From Caulobacter segnis (lineage in GTDB: Bacteria; Pseudomonadota; Alphaproteobacteria; Caulobacterales; Caulobacteraceae): 64,000 nt of DNA. The notes below the pieces were generated by a model, which worked only from the letters and a program-made list of their open reading frames with translations, searched no databases and was not told the origin of the DNA. A program made the position numbers and the translations under genes. Positions 32,162 to 41,266 of the stretch are shown here, in pieces; the stretch's first letter is position 1, and every line of letters begins with the position of its first letter. The DNA lies in NCBI RefSeq assembly GCF_023935105.1, contig NZ_CP096040.1, positions 4,631,001 to 4,695,000 on the forward strand. Direction: 5' to 3'.

Positions 32162-32641
32162 ATGAACCGCCACGAACTGAAGACCTGGCCCAAGTATTTC
32201 GCCGCCGTGCGCTCGGGCCAGAAGCGCTTCGAGATCCGCCGCAACGACCGTGAGTTCGCGGTCGGCGACATCCTGGTGCTGCGCGAGTTCGATCCGGCCA
32301 CCGACACCTATACCGGCCAGGCCGAGGAGCGGCAGATCACCTTCCTGCTGTCGGAAGAGGATTATGGCGGCGTCATCCACGGCTTCGTGGCCATCGGCTT
32401 CGGCGACGTCGCCCCGCATCCGGACGCGGCCGCCGAGGTCACGGCCGAGCAACTGGCCGACTGGCACGAGACCGCCGCCTCCAACGCCGCTCTGCGCGGC
32501 CAGGAGGCCCGCAAGGTCTCGGAGAGCTACGCGGCCAGCAACATGGGCGTCGCCCGCGACCGTCACGCCGCCGTGGCCGACGCGGCCGAAGCCGAGGCCG
32601 GCTTCCACGCCGCCGCGGCGCGGATCGTGCGCAAGGGCTGA
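32162..32641 (+). CDS. DUF3850 (ASCH/PUA-like) protein
   Basis: A 159-residue protein whose first 80 residues match DUF3850 (HELKTWPKYFAAVRSGQKRFEIRRNDREFAVGDILVLREFDP, ITFLL), an ASCH-superfamily fold thought to bind RNA or nucleic acid. The C-terminal half is Ala/Glu-rich and probably helical, an extension not usual in the bare domain. It stands alone between two repeats. Function unknown. Confidence 0.82.
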   Translation: MNRHELKTWPKYFAAVRSGQKRFEIRRNDREFAVGDILVLREFDPATDTYTGQAEERQITFLLSEEDYGGVIHGFVAIGFGDVAPHPDAAAEVTAEQLADWHETAASNAALRGQEARKVSESYAASNMGVARDRHAAVADAAEAEAGFHAAAARIVRKG

Positions 32642-32650
32642 GTTTCCGAA

Positions 32651-32770
32651 GATCCTCCCCCGTGATGCGGGGGAGGTGGCCCAAAGGGCCGGAGGGGGCT
32701 ATTGCGGCTCAGGTCCAGCTCGCCCCCTCAGTCGCTCCGCGACAGCTCCCCCGTGTCACGAGGGAGCATC
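32651..32770. repeat. Palindromic intergenic repeat (CCTCCCCC type)
   Basis: Hairpin ATCCTCCCCCGTGATGCGGGGG, then GGCCCAAAGGGCC, then GCTCCCCCGTGTCACGAGGG. It fills the gap between the DUF3850 gene and the convergent cheW gene and probably terminates both. Confidence 0.7.
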
Positions 32771-32782
32771 TATAAGCCGGCC

Positions 32783-33235
32783 TTACGCCGCTTCGCTGAT
32801 CTGGGCCGGGAACACGTCGTCCATGCGCAGATAGGTGATCAGGCGGTTTTCCATCGAGATGATGGCCTGGATGTAGCGCAGCTCTTCGACGCCGACGTCC
32901 GGGGCCGGCTGCAGGCTGTCGCGCGGCACGGTGAAGGTTTCCGACACGGCGTCGACCAGGATGCCGGCCAGGCGGTCCTGGCACTCGACGACCACGATCA
33001 CGTGGCGGGTCTCGGGGATGGTAACGCCCAGGCCCAGGCGGTTGCGCAGGTCGATGACCGGCATGATCGCGCCGCGCAGATTGATGACGCCGCGCATGTA
33101 GGCCGGGGCGTGCGGGATCGGGGTGGCCGGGGTCCAGCCGCGGATCTCGCGCACCGTCTTGACGTCGATGCAGAACTCCTGCTCGCCGATGCAGAACGAG
33201 ATCAGCTCCAGCGCGGGCGCGGTGTTGTCGGTCAT
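32783..33235 (-). CDS. cheW: CheW chemotaxis coupling protein
   Basis: Cytoplasmic adaptor of 150 residues linking chemoreceptors to CheA. CheW-domain features: LISFCIGEQEFCIDVKTVREI, then AYMRGVINLRGAIMPVIDLRNRLGL, and a C-terminal IISMENRLITYLRMDDVF. I chose the ATG at 33235, which starts the domain; the open frame continues to 33325 without conserved sequence. No other chemotaxis gene is adjacent, so this is a stand-alone copy. Confidence 0.9.
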   Translation of the reverse strand: MTDNTAPALELISFCIGEQEFCIDVKTVREIRGWTPATPIPHAPAYMRGVINLRGAIMPVIDLRNRLGLGVTIPETRHVIVVVECQDRLAGILVDAVSETFTVPRDSLQPAPDVGVEELRYIQAIISMENRLITYLRMDDVFPAQISEAA

Positions 33236-33386
33236 GGTGGTCCCCGGGTCGAACTTGGCGCCCGGAGCCGCGTTCGGCGCGCTCCTAGGGCTGGATGCCA
33301 GAAGAGCGCGAGCCCTCTTTAACAAGCGTTAAGCCAAAGCCCCGAAAGGCGCGCCCGATTGTCGCGCCCCCTCATTTTGAGTCGGC

Positions 33387-33506
33387 TCAGGGCTCCGAGA
33401 GCCCCTCGTCGCCCTCGTCCGACAGGTTGAACTCGTACCAGACGCCGTTCAGCACGCCGAAGGCGACGGCCAGGCCCAGGCCGAGGATCCAGGTGAAGTA
33501 CCACAT
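33387..33506 (-). CDS. cydX: Cytochrome bd oxidase small subunit CydX
   Basis: A 39-residue single-helix subunit (MWYFTWILGLGLAVAFGVLN, then GVWYE and an acidic tail DEGDEG) that stabilises the CydAB oxidase. It starts 12 bases after cydB with GAGGTCAGAGC upstream. The W-Y-F-x-W-I-L-G start is the CydX/CbdX signature. Confidence 0.92.
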   Translation of the reverse strand: MWYFTWILGLGLAVAFGVLNGVWYEFNLSDEGDEGLSEP

Positions 33507-33518
33507 GCTCTGACCTCC

Positions 33519-34670
33519 TCAGTACAGGTCGGGGTTGGTGGCGAGGGCGCCGGTGGTGCTGCGCCCCCACAGGACTTTGTAGACCCAGGCCGTGTACAGC
33601 AGGATCAGCGGCAGGAAGACCGCCGTGACGATCAGCATGACGAACAGGGTCAGGTGGGTCGACGAGGCGTTCCACACCGTCAGGCTGGAGCGCGGGTCGA
33701 AACTGCTCGGCAAGATGAACGGGAACATCGACAGCCCCACGGTGCCGACGATGCCGACGGCCGAGGCCGACGAGCCGCCGAACGCCGCCCAGGCCTTGTT
33801 GAACCGCAGGCCGTAGAGGGCCAGGGCCGCGCCGGCGAAGCCCAGGATCGGCGCGATCATCATCCAGCCGTGGCGGCCGTAGTTGTCCAGCCAGGCGCCG
33901 GGGGCCCGCACGGCGGCGGCGCCGCGCAGCGGGTTCGACGGCCCGGCCGCGTCGGCCAGCCCCTCGATCCGGAAGCCCAGCCCGCCGAACGCGACCCAGA
34001 AGCCGCCGGCCGCGAACAGCACGATGCTGGCCAGGGCGGCGATCTCGCCGAACAGGCGGGCCCGCTCGGTGACCGGCCCCTCCTCGGCCTTGAGGGTCAG
34101 CCAGGCCGCGCCGTGCAGCACCAGCATAGCCACCGACAGCAGGCCGCATAGCAGGGCGAACGGCGAGAACAGGCCGATGAATGAGCCCTCGTAGAAGGCC
34201 CGCAGGTCGCTATCCAGGCGGAAGGGCGCTCCTTGCAGCACGTTACCCAGGGCCACGCCGAAGCACAGCACCGGCACGAAGCCGCCGACGAACAGCGCCC
34301 AGTCCCAGAACCCGCGCCACCGCGGATGCGGCCGCTTGGAGCGATACTTGAAGCCCACCGGCCGCAGGATCATCGCCGCCAGCACCACGAACAAGGCCAG
34401 GTAGAAGCCCGAGAAGCTGATGGCGTAGGCGAACGGCCAGGCCGCGAACAGCCCCGCCCCGCCGACGATGAACCACACCTGGTTGCCTTCCCAGGTCGGG
34501 CCGACGGTGTTGATCACCATGCGCCGCTCGGCGTCGGTCTTGGCGACGAAGGGCAGCAGGGCCCCGACGCCCATGTCGTAGCCGTCGGTCAGGGCGAAGC
34601 CGATCAGGATGATCCCGATCAGGGCCCACCACAGGACCCGCAGGGTGGCGTAGTCGATAGGGAGTTCCAT
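33519..34670 (-). CDS. cydB: Cytochrome bd ubiquinol oxidase subunit II
   Basis: Second large membrane subunit of cytochrome bd, 383 residues with about eight to nine helices. The N-terminus LRVLWWALIGIILIGFALTDGYDMGVGALLPFV and the GNQVWFIVGGAGLFAAWP motif are characteristic of CydB. It lies 12 bases after cydA and is followed by cydX, the usual cydABX order. The operon faces a perfect FNR/FixK box. Confidence 0.96.
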   Translation of the reverse strand: MELPIDYATLRVLWWALIGIILIGFALTDGYDMGVGALLPFVAKTDAERRMVINTVGPTWEGNQVWFIVGGAGLFAAWPFAYAISFSGFYLALFVVLAAMILRPVGFKYRSKRPHPRWRGFWDWALFVGGFVPVLCFGVALGNVLQGAPFRLDSDLRAFYEGSFIGLFSPFALLCGLLSVAMLVLHGAAWLTLKAEEGPVTERARLFGEIAALASIVLFAAGGFWVAFGGLGFRIEGLADAAGPSNPLRGAAAVRAPGAWLDNYGRHGWMMIAPILGFAGAALALYGLRFNKAWAAFGGSSASAVGIVGTVGLSMFPFILPSSFDPRSSLTVWNASSTHLTLFVMLIVTAVFLPLILLYTAWVYKVLWGRSTTGALATNPDLY

Positions 34671-34682
34671 CTCTGTCTCTCC

Positions 34683-36248
34683 TCACGCGGTCTGGGGCTC
34701 GGGCTCGACCGGTTCCCCGTCCGGGACGGGGTCATGCTGAGCGAACGGGCCCTTCTTGATGGCGCGCAGGATCAGGCCGACCTCGACCACGGCCAGCGCG
34801 CCGTACAGCAGGGTGAAGACCGCGATGCTGGTCAGCAGCTGCGGCACGGTCAGGCTGGAGGCGCCCAGGAAGGTCGGCAGCACGCCGTCCACCGCCCACG
34901 GCTGACGGCCGACCTCAGCCAGCACCCAGCCCAGCTCGGTCGAAATCCATGGCAACGGGATGGCCGCCACGGCGATGACCAGGAACCACTTGGTGTCGTG
35001 CTTGCGCAGGGTGACCAGCACGAAGGCGGTGGCGAACATCAGGATCATCAGCACCCCGATGCCGGCCATGATCCGGAAGCTCCAGAACATCACCGGCACG
35101 TTGGGCACCGCGTCCCAGGCGGCCTTCTTGATCAGGTCCGGACTGGCCTGGCGCGGGTCGGGCACATAGCGCTTGAGCAGCAGGGCGTAGCCCAGGTCGC
35201 GGCGATGTTCCTCGAAGGTCTGGCGGGCCGCCATGTCCGTCGGATTGGCCTTCAGGGTCTCGACCGCGCCATAGGCGACGACGCCGCTCTCGATGCGGTC
35301 CTCGGCCTTGGCCACCAGCTGGAAGATGCCCTCCACAGGCTTGTCGAAGCTGCGGGTGGCGATCAGGCCCAGCACATAGGGGATCTTGACCTCGTAGTGG
35401 GTCTCGCGCGCCTTCAGGTCCGGGATGCCGAAGGCGGTCAGGCCGGCTGGGGCGGGCTCGGTGTTCCACATCGCCTCGAGGGCGGCCAGCTTCATTTTCT
35501 GGTTGTCGGTCAGGGCGTAGCCGCTCTCGTCGCCCAGCACGACGACCGACAGCGACGAGGCCAGACCAAAGGCGGCGGCCACGGTCATCGACCGCTTGGC
35601 CACGCCGATGTGCTTGCCTTTCAGCAGGTACCAGGCCGAGACCCCCAGCACGAACACCGAGGCGATCACGTAGCCCGCGCTGACCGTGTGCACGAACTTG
35701 GCCTGGGCCACCGGGTTGAACAGCACGTCGCGGAAGCTGGAGACCTCCATGCGCATGGTGTCGGGGTTGAAGGCGGCCCCCATCGGGTTCTGCATCCAGC
35801 CGTTGGCGACCAGGATCCACAGGGCCGACAGGTTGGTGCCCAGGGCGACCATGAAGGTCACGAACAGGTGGCCGACGGGCTTGAGCTTGTCCCAGCCGAA
35901 GAACATCAGGCCGACGAAGGTGGCTTCCAGGAAGAAGGCCATCAGCCCTTCGATCGCCAGCGGCGCGCCGAAGATGTCGCCGACATAGTGCGAATAGTAC
36001 GACCAGTTCATGCCGAACTGGAATTCCATGGTGATGCCGGTCGCCACGCCCAGGGCGAAGTTGATGCCGAACAGCACGCCCCAGAACCGGGTGACCGTTC
36101 GCCAGATCGGCCGCTTGGTCATCACATAGATGCTCTCCATGATGACCAGCATGAAGCTGAGCCCCAGGGTGAGCGGCACGAACAGAAAGTGGTATAGGGC
36201 GGTGAGCGCGAATTGGAGACGCGACAGGTCGATGACGGCGGGGTCCAT
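34683..36248 (-). CDS. cydA: Cytochrome bd ubiquinol oxidase subunit I
   Basis: Quinol-oxidising, haem-bearing subunit of the high-affinity terminal oxidase, 521 residues. Early helix with LSRLQFALTALYHFLFVPLTLG carries the haem b595-ligand histidine, and GITMEFQFGMNWSYYSHYVGDIFG is a hallmark. The Q-loop region (about 240-340) is rich in charged residues. It supports respiration at low oxygen. Upstream (36328) is a perfect FNR/FixK box, at a distance suited to activation, matching the fixLJ-fixK genes 3.5-6 kb away. Confidence 0.96.
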   Translation of the reverse strand: MDPAVIDLSRLQFALTALYHFLFVPLTLGLSFMLVIMESIYVMTKRPIWRTVTRFWGVLFGINFALGVATGITMEFQFGMNWSYYSHYVGDIFGAPLAIEGLMAFFLEATFVGLMFFGWDKLKPVGHLFVTFMVALGTNLSALWILVANGWMQNPMGAAFNPDTMRMEVSSFRDVLFNPVAQAKFVHTVSAGYVIASVFVLGVSAWYLLKGKHIGVAKRSMTVAAAFGLASSLSVVVLGDESGYALTDNQKMKLAALEAMWNTEPAPAGLTAFGIPDLKARETHYEVKIPYVLGLIATRSFDKPVEGIFQLVAKAEDRIESGVVAYGAVETLKANPTDMAARQTFEEHRRDLGYALLLKRYVPDPRQASPDLIKKAAWDAVPNVPVMFWSFRIMAGIGVLMILMFATAFVLVTLRKHDTKWFLVIAVAAIPLPWISTELGWVLAEVGRQPWAVDGVLPTFLGASSLTVPQLLTSIAVFTLLYGALAVVEVGLILRAIKKGPFAQHDPVPDGEPVEPEPQTA

Positions 36249-36327
36249 GGACAGCTCCGAGACGAACGGCCGATACGATCGGACCGATCGAGGACCTTGT
36301 CCTAGACCCGCCCAACCGCCTCATCCT

Positions 36328-36341
36328 TGATGCGGATCAAG
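36328..36341. promoter_or_regulatory. Perfect FNR/FixK box between cydABX and cydDC
   Basis: TTGATGCGGATCAA equals the consensus TTGAT-N4-ATCAA. For cydA an activator centred here would start transcription near 36293, about 45 bases before the cydA ATG. It is only nine bases from the nearest cydD ATG, so its effect on cydD depends on that gene's true start. Confidence 0.85.
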
Positions 36342-36349
36342 GATCGAGG

Positions 36350-38020
36350 ATGAAGCCAACCTACACTCAACCCATGGCCGCTCGTACAGTACCGTTAGAT
36401 CGTTTCTCGGCGGCCAAGGCTTGGCTGGGCGGGATCGCCCGGGACAATGGCCCGTTCCTGCGTCCGGCGCAAACACTGACGCTTGCCGACGGCCTGGCCG
36501 CGATCGGCTTCGCCGCCGGCCTGGCGTTCGGCGTCGACGCCATCGCCAACCGTCGCGGCGCCGCGGCCTTGAGCCTCTGGCTGGCCTTGGTGCTGGCCGC
36601 CATGGTCGCGCGCGGCCTGCTGGCGCGCGCTGCTGGAACGGCCGGGGCCCGCGCCGCCGCTTCGGCCAAGGCGGGTGTGCGCGCCAACGTCGCTCGCGCC
36701 ATCTTTTCGGGTCCGCGCCGCCCCGCCGGCGAGGCGACGACCGCCCTGGTCGAGGGCGTCGAGGCGCTGGACGGACATTTCGCCCGCTTCCTGCCCGCCC
36801 GCCTGGCCGCCGCCGCCCTGCCCTTGGCCCTGATCGCCGTCGCCGCGATCGCCAGCCCGATCAGCGCCGCGATCCTGCTGGCCGCCCTCGTCCCCTTCAT
36901 CGGGGCCATGATCCTGGCCGGCTCGGCCGCCGCCGCCGAGTCGCGGGCCCAGTTCGTGGCCCTGGAGCGGCTGTCGGCCCTGTTCCTGGACCGCGTCCGC
37001 GCCCTGCCCGTGGTGCTGGCCTTCCAGGCCGAGGGGACGACGACCAGCGCCCTGAGACGCTCGGCCTCCGAGCTGGCCGAGCGGACCATCAAGGTGCTGC
37101 GGGTAGCCTTCCTGTCATCGGCGGCGCTGGAGTTCTTCGCCGCCCTGTCGGTGGCCCTGGTGGCGGTCTATTGCGGCTTCAACCTGCTGCGCCTGCTGCC
37201 CTTCCCCGTGCCCGAGACCCTGGACCTGAAGCGCGCCTTCTTCGTCCTGGCCCTGGCGCCGGAGGTCTACGCCCCGATGCGCCGCCTGGCCGCCGCCTAT
37301 CACGACCGTCAGGCCGCCGAGGCCGCCGCCGTCCGCCTGTCGACTTTCGAACCGCCTCTGCCCAAGCTCGCTGTCGCGCCGCTGCCCCCCATTTCCTTGG
37401 GCAAGGCCCCGGAGATCCGCTTCGAGGGCGTCAGCGTCCGCTATCCCGACGCCGACGCGCCAGCGCTGGACGGTTTCTCCCTCACGGCTCCGGCCGGAAC
37501 CATCACCGCCCTGGTCGGGGCCAGCGGCGCGGGCAAGAGCTCGCTGCTGAATCTCTTGCTGGACCTGGCCCCGCTGACCGGTGGGCGGATCCTGGTCGAC
37601 GGGGTCGAACGCCCCGACCTTTCGGCCGACATCGCCTGGGCCGGCCAGGCGCCGCTGATCCTGCCCGCCTCGATCGCCGACAACATCGCGCTCGCACGCC
37701 GCGACGCCAGCCGCGCCGAGATCGCGACGGTCGCCAGAGCCGTCGGCCTGGTCCTCGACCGTTCCGGCGGCCTGGACTTCGTGCTGGACGAACGCGGCTC
37801 GGGCCTGTCGGGCGGCGAGCGTCGCCGCCTGTCCCTGGCCCGCGCTCTCTTGAAGCCCGCTCCGATCCTGCTGCTGGACGAGCCGACCGCCAATCTCGAC
37901 GCCAAGGCCGAAGCCGAGCTGCTGGCCGCCATCCGCGCGGCCACCAAGGGCCGCACCACCCTGATCGCCACCCATTCCGAAGCCCTGGCCGCGCTCGCCG
38001 ACCAGGTGATCCGCCTGTGA
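36350..38020 (+). CDS. cydD: Thiol-reductant ABC exporter subunit CydD
   Basis: Half of the CydDC ABC transporter, which exports cysteine/glutathione and is needed for cytochrome bd assembly. The 556 residues contain an N-terminal six-helix ABC domain (about 45-320) and a C-terminal ATPase: Walker A GASGAGKSS, signature LSGGERRRLSLARALL, Walker B ILLLDEPTANLD. The start is uncertain: ATG at 36350 is nine bases from the FNR box, while ATG at 36374 is also possible. Its stop overlaps the cydC GTG (GTGA). Confidence 0.93.
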   Translation: MKPTYTQPMAARTVPLDRFSAAKAWLGGIARDNGPFLRPAQTLTLADGLAAIGFAAGLAFGVDAIANRRGAAALSLWLALVLAAMVARGLLARAAGTAGARAAASAKAGVRANVARAIFSGPRRPAGEATTALVEGVEALDGHFARFLPARLAAAALPLALIAVAAIASPISAAILLAALVPFIGAMILAGSAAAAESRAQFVALERLSALFLDRVRALPVVLAFQAEGTTTSALRRSASELAERTIKVLRVAFLSSAALEFFAALSVALVAVYCGFNLLRLLPFPVPETLDLKRAFFVLALAPEVYAPMRRLAAAYHDRQAAEAAAVRLSTFEPPLPKLAVAPLPPISLGKAPEIRFEGVSVRYPDADAPALDGFSLTAPAGTITALVGASGAGKSSLLNLLLDLAPLTGGRILVDGVERPDLSADIAWAGQAPLILPASIADNIALARRDASRAEIATVARAVGLVLDRSGGLDFVLDERGSGLSGGERRRLSLARALLKPAPILLLDEPTANLDAKAEAELLAAIRAATKGRTTLIATHSEALAALADQVIRL

Positions 38021-39629
38021 CCAAGCCCGTGAACAGTCCCCTCGAAGACCTGATCCGCGCCCAGAAGCGCGAACGCGCCGGGGCCCTGTGCCTGGCGATC
38101 CTGAGCGCGATCGTGCTGGGCGCCGCCTCGACCCTGCTGCTGGGCCTGTCGGGCTGGTTCATCGTCGCCAGCGCCGTGGCCGGCGCGGCCGGGCTGGCGG
38201 CGGCCCAGGCGTTCAACGTGCTGCTGCCCGGGGCCATGATCCGGCTGCTGGCCATCTTGCGCACCGCCGCCCGTTACGGCGAGCGGCTGTCGGGCCACGC
38301 CGCCGCCCTGCGGGCCCTGGCCGCCATCCGGCCGGCGGTGTTCGCCAGCCTGGCCGCCGCGCCGCCGCGCGAGGCCCTGGCCCTGTCGCGCGGCGAGGCC
38401 TCGGCCCGGCTGGTGCAGGACGTCGACGCGGTCGAGACCCGCTTCGTCCGCCTGTCGGCCCCGTGGAGCGCCGTCGCCGGGCTGCTGGCCGGCTGGATCC
38501 TGGCCGCCCTGGCCGGCTGGCCGCCGGCGATCGTCATCATCCTGGCGGCGGGCGCCGCGGTGTTCTCGGCCCAGGCCCTGGCCCGCCGGTTCTCGGCCCC
38601 GCTCGCGCCGCCGTGCAGGCCAGGGTCGGCAGGCTGAAGGACACCGCCGCCGCCCTGGTCGCCGCCTCGGCCGAGCTGCGCGCCTACGGCCTGGAGGCCT
38701 GGGCCGGCCAGACCCTGGACGCCAAGGCCGCCGACCTGGACGCCGCCCGACTGGACGCGGCCCGCGCCCAGGGGCTGATCGTCGCCGCCCAGGCCGTGAT
38801 CCTGGGCGCGGCGGTCGCCGCCGCCGTCGCCTGCGCCGCCCCCGCTGGCGCGCCCCTGGCCGCCCTGGCGGGCCTGGCCGCGGCCATGAGCGTCGAGGCC
38901 ATGGCGGGCCTGGCCCTGGCCTTCGACCAGTCCGGCGCGGCCGCCGAAGCCCGCCGGCGGCTGGACGCCATCCTGCGCCACCAACCCCGGGCAACCGCCC
39001 CGGCGCCCTCCAGCCTGTCGCTGCTGGGCCAGACCCTGGGTTCCAGCGAGCGCCTGGCCGTGGTCGGCCCCTCGGGCTGCGGCAAGACCACCGCCATCGA
39101 GACCCTGCTGGGACTCAGTCGCCTGGACGGTGACGGCGACGCCTCGGCCCGCGCCGCCATCGCCTGGTTGCCGCAGGACGCCGGCCTGATCGCCGGCACG
39201 GTGCGCGACAACCTGCGCCTGGCCGCGCCCAAGGCGACCGACGCCATGCTGTGGGATGTCCTGGAGGACGCCGCCCTGGCCGACCGGATCCGCGCCGCGC
39301 CCGAGGGCCTCGGCGCCTGGCTCGGCGACGACGGCGAGCGGCTGTCGGGCGGCGAGCGCCGCCGCCTGGCCCTGGCCCGCGCCTATCTGCGCGACGCCGC
39401 CTGGCTGGTGCTGGACGAGCCGACCGAAGGGCTGGACGCGGCCACCGAGGCCAAGGTGGTGGAGCGCCTGAAGGCGCGCCTGGACCGCACCGGCCAGGGC
39501 CTGATCCTGGTCAGCCACCGGCCGGCCCCGACGGCGATCTGCCAGCGGCGGGTGGAGATGGGCGGCGCGCCTCAAACTCCCGTCTCGCCGGCGAAAGCCG
39601 GGGCCCAGATCGAACCCACGAACGTCTGA
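38017..39629 (+). pseudogene. cydC: Frameshifted cydC (thiol-reductant ABC exporter subunit)
   Basis: The N-terminal transmembrane part reads in one frame from GTG 38017 to a stop at 38635-38637. The rest continues in another frame (VQARVGRLKDTAAALVAASA onward) to 39629, with Walker A GPSGCGKTT, signature LSGGERRRLALARAYL and Walker B WLVLDEPTEGLD. The break is at about 38604-38612 in CTCGCGCCGCCGTGCAGGCC. One or four missing bases in this CG-rich run (expected SAPLARAAVQARVG-like) would explain it. It is either a real inactivating mutation or a sequencing error. The last 20 or so codons are encoded by a palindromic repeat. Confidence 0.85.
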
Positions 39630-39708
39630 GCGCCAGGCGCCGAGGTCACTCGCGAACGCCCCAAACGCTCATGCTGAATCTGGGCCCCGACTTTCGTCGG
39701 GGAAGCGG
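39581..39708. repeat. Palindromic repeat, CCCGGCGAAAGCCGGG family, overlapping cydC
   Basis: Begins CGTCTCGCCGGCGAAAGCCG and ends GGGCCCCGACTTTCGTCGGGG, with CCCAGATCGAACCCACGA as in the copy at 26136. Its first 49 bases are the translated end of cydC. Confidence 0.85.
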
Positions 39709-39735
39709 AGTAGGAGACTACGCATAACCCCCGCC

Positions 39736-39766
39736 TTGACCCCCAGCGAACCTCGACGGCTATAAC
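39736..39766 (+). promoter_or_regulatory. fixL promoter, apparently giving a leaderless mRNA
   Basis: TTGACC (39736-39741) and GCTATAAC (39759-39766), the latter fitting the Caulobacter housekeeping -10 pattern GCTANAWC. A start site about seven bases past the -10 would coincide with the fixL ATG at 39773; no ribosome-binding site precedes that ATG. Confidence 0.55.
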
Positions 39767-39772
39767 CACGCC

Positions 39773-41266
39773 ATGAAACCCGCCCGAGGCCTGTCCTCGA
39801 CCCTGTTCAGTGATCCTCGCCCCAGCGCCTATCTGGCGGCCTTCGCGGCCGTGACGGCGACCGGGGTGGCGCGGCTGTACCTGCCCGAGGCCTTCACCGC
39901 GCCGTCGTCATTCCTGCTGTTCGTGCCGGCGGTGCTGATCGCCGCCGCCTTGGGAGGCCTGGGCCCCGGCGTCTTCGCCACCACCTTCGCCTGGGGCAGC
40001 GTCTGGTGGGTGACGCGCGACATCCCGTTCAACCTGGTCAGCGGCATCTGCGCGGCGACCTTCCTGTCGGTCGGCTTCGGCATGGCCGTGGGCGGTGGCT
40101 GGTTCCACGCCGCGCGGCGGCGGGCGGCGGCGATCAACGACCACCTGCGCTCGATCCTCGACACCGTGCCCGACGGCGTGGTGGTCATCGACCGCGACGG
40201 CCTGATGACCTCGTTCAACCCCGCCGCCGAGCGGATGTTCGGCTGGACCGCCGCCGAGGTGCTGGGCAAGAACGTCAGCCTGCTGATGCCCGCGCCGGAC
40301 GCGGCCGATCACGACGGCTACATCCACCGCTACCACGCCAGCGGCGACAAGCGGATCATCGGCGTCGGCCGCGTCGTGGTCGGGGCGCGCAAGGACGGCT
40401 CGACCTTCCCGATGGAGCTGGCGGTCGGCGAAACCCGGGGGCCCACGCCCTCGTACACCGGCTTCATCCGCGACCTGACCGAGACCCAGAAGACCGAGAC
40501 CCGCCTGCAGGAACTGCAGAACGAGCTGGTCCACGTCTCGCGCCTGACGGCCATGGGCGAGATGGCCTCCACCCTGGCCCACGAGCTGAACCAGCCGCTG
40601 TCGGCGATCGCCAACTTGCTGACCGGCTCGCGCCGGCTGATCGATCGGGGCCGCGAGGCCGACCAGACCAAGGTGCGCGACGCCATCGACCGCGCCGCCA
40701 CCCAGGCCCTGCGGGCCGGTGAGGTCATCCACCGCATGCGCGACTTCGTCCGCCGGGGATCCAGCGAGCGCGGGCCCGAGAGCCTGTCCAAGCTGATCGA
40801 GGAGGCTTCCGCCCTCGCCCTGATCGGCGAGAAGGACCGCCAGGTCGACGTGCGCCTGGCCCTGGATTCCACGGCCGACGCGGTGTTCGCCGACCGCGTC
40901 CAGGTGCAGCAGGTGCTGCTGAACCTGATCCGCAACGGCATCGACGCCATGTACGACGGCGAGGCCCGCCGCCGCGCCCTGGTCATCACCACCGAGGTGA
41001 CCGACGAGGGCTGGTCGCGGGTCAGCGTCGCCGACACCGGCCCCGGCATCGCGCCCGAGGTGCTGGAGCGCCTGTTCCAGCCGTTCATGACCACCAAGCC
41101 GCAGGGCATGGGGGTGGGCCTGTCGATCTCGCGCTCGATCATCGAGGCGCACGGCGGCCGCATCTGGGCCGAGGCCAATCCGGGCGGCGGGGCCCTGTTC
41201 CGCTTCACCCTGCCGCCCGCCGAACAGCACGCCCCCGCCCACCACGAGGAGACCATCGATGAGTGA
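39773..41266 (+). CDS. fixL: Oxygen sensor histidine kinase FixL
   Basis: Membrane-bound, haem-PAS oxygen sensor that phosphorylates FixJ at low oxygen. The 497 residues have three to four N-terminal helices (about 17-110), a PAS domain (about 125-240) and the kinase core. The haem ligand His aligns at H180 (ADHDGYI), with the key arginines R186 and R200 (IIGVGR) also present, so haem binding should be retained. The phospho-acceptor is H270 (TLAHELNQPL), and N and G boxes follow (LIRNGIDAM, DTGPGIA, GMGVGLSIS). It overlaps fixJ by eight bases. Confidence 0.94.
   Translation: MKPARGLSSTLFSDPRPSAYLAAFAAVTATGVARLYLPEAFTAPSSFLLFVPAVLIAAALGGLGPGVFATTFAWGSVWWVTRDIPFNLVSGICAATFLSVGFGMAVGGGWFHAARRRAAAINDHLRSILDTVPDGVVVIDRDGLMTSFNPAAERMFGWTAAEVLGKNVSLLMPAPDAADHDGYIHRYHASGDKRIIGVGRVVVGARKDGSTFPMELAVGETRGPTPSYTGFIRDLTETQKTETRLQELQNELVHVSRLTAMGEMASTLAHELNQPLSAIANLLTGSRRLIDRGREADQTKVRDAIDRAATQALRAGEVIHRMRDFVRRGSSERGPESLSKLIEEASALALIGEKDRQVDVRLALDSTADAVFADRVQVQQVLLNLIRNGIDAMYDGEARRRALVITTEVTDEGWSRVSVADTGPGIAPEVLERLFQPFMTTKPQGMGVGLSISRSIIEAHGGRIWAEANPGGGALFRFTLPPAEQHAPAHHEETIDE

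Noticed and set aside
36421..38637. Open frame of 738 codons over cydD
   Set aside because: Only its last 207 codons (from 38017) are real, encoding the N-terminal half of CydC. The rest is a shadow of cydD.
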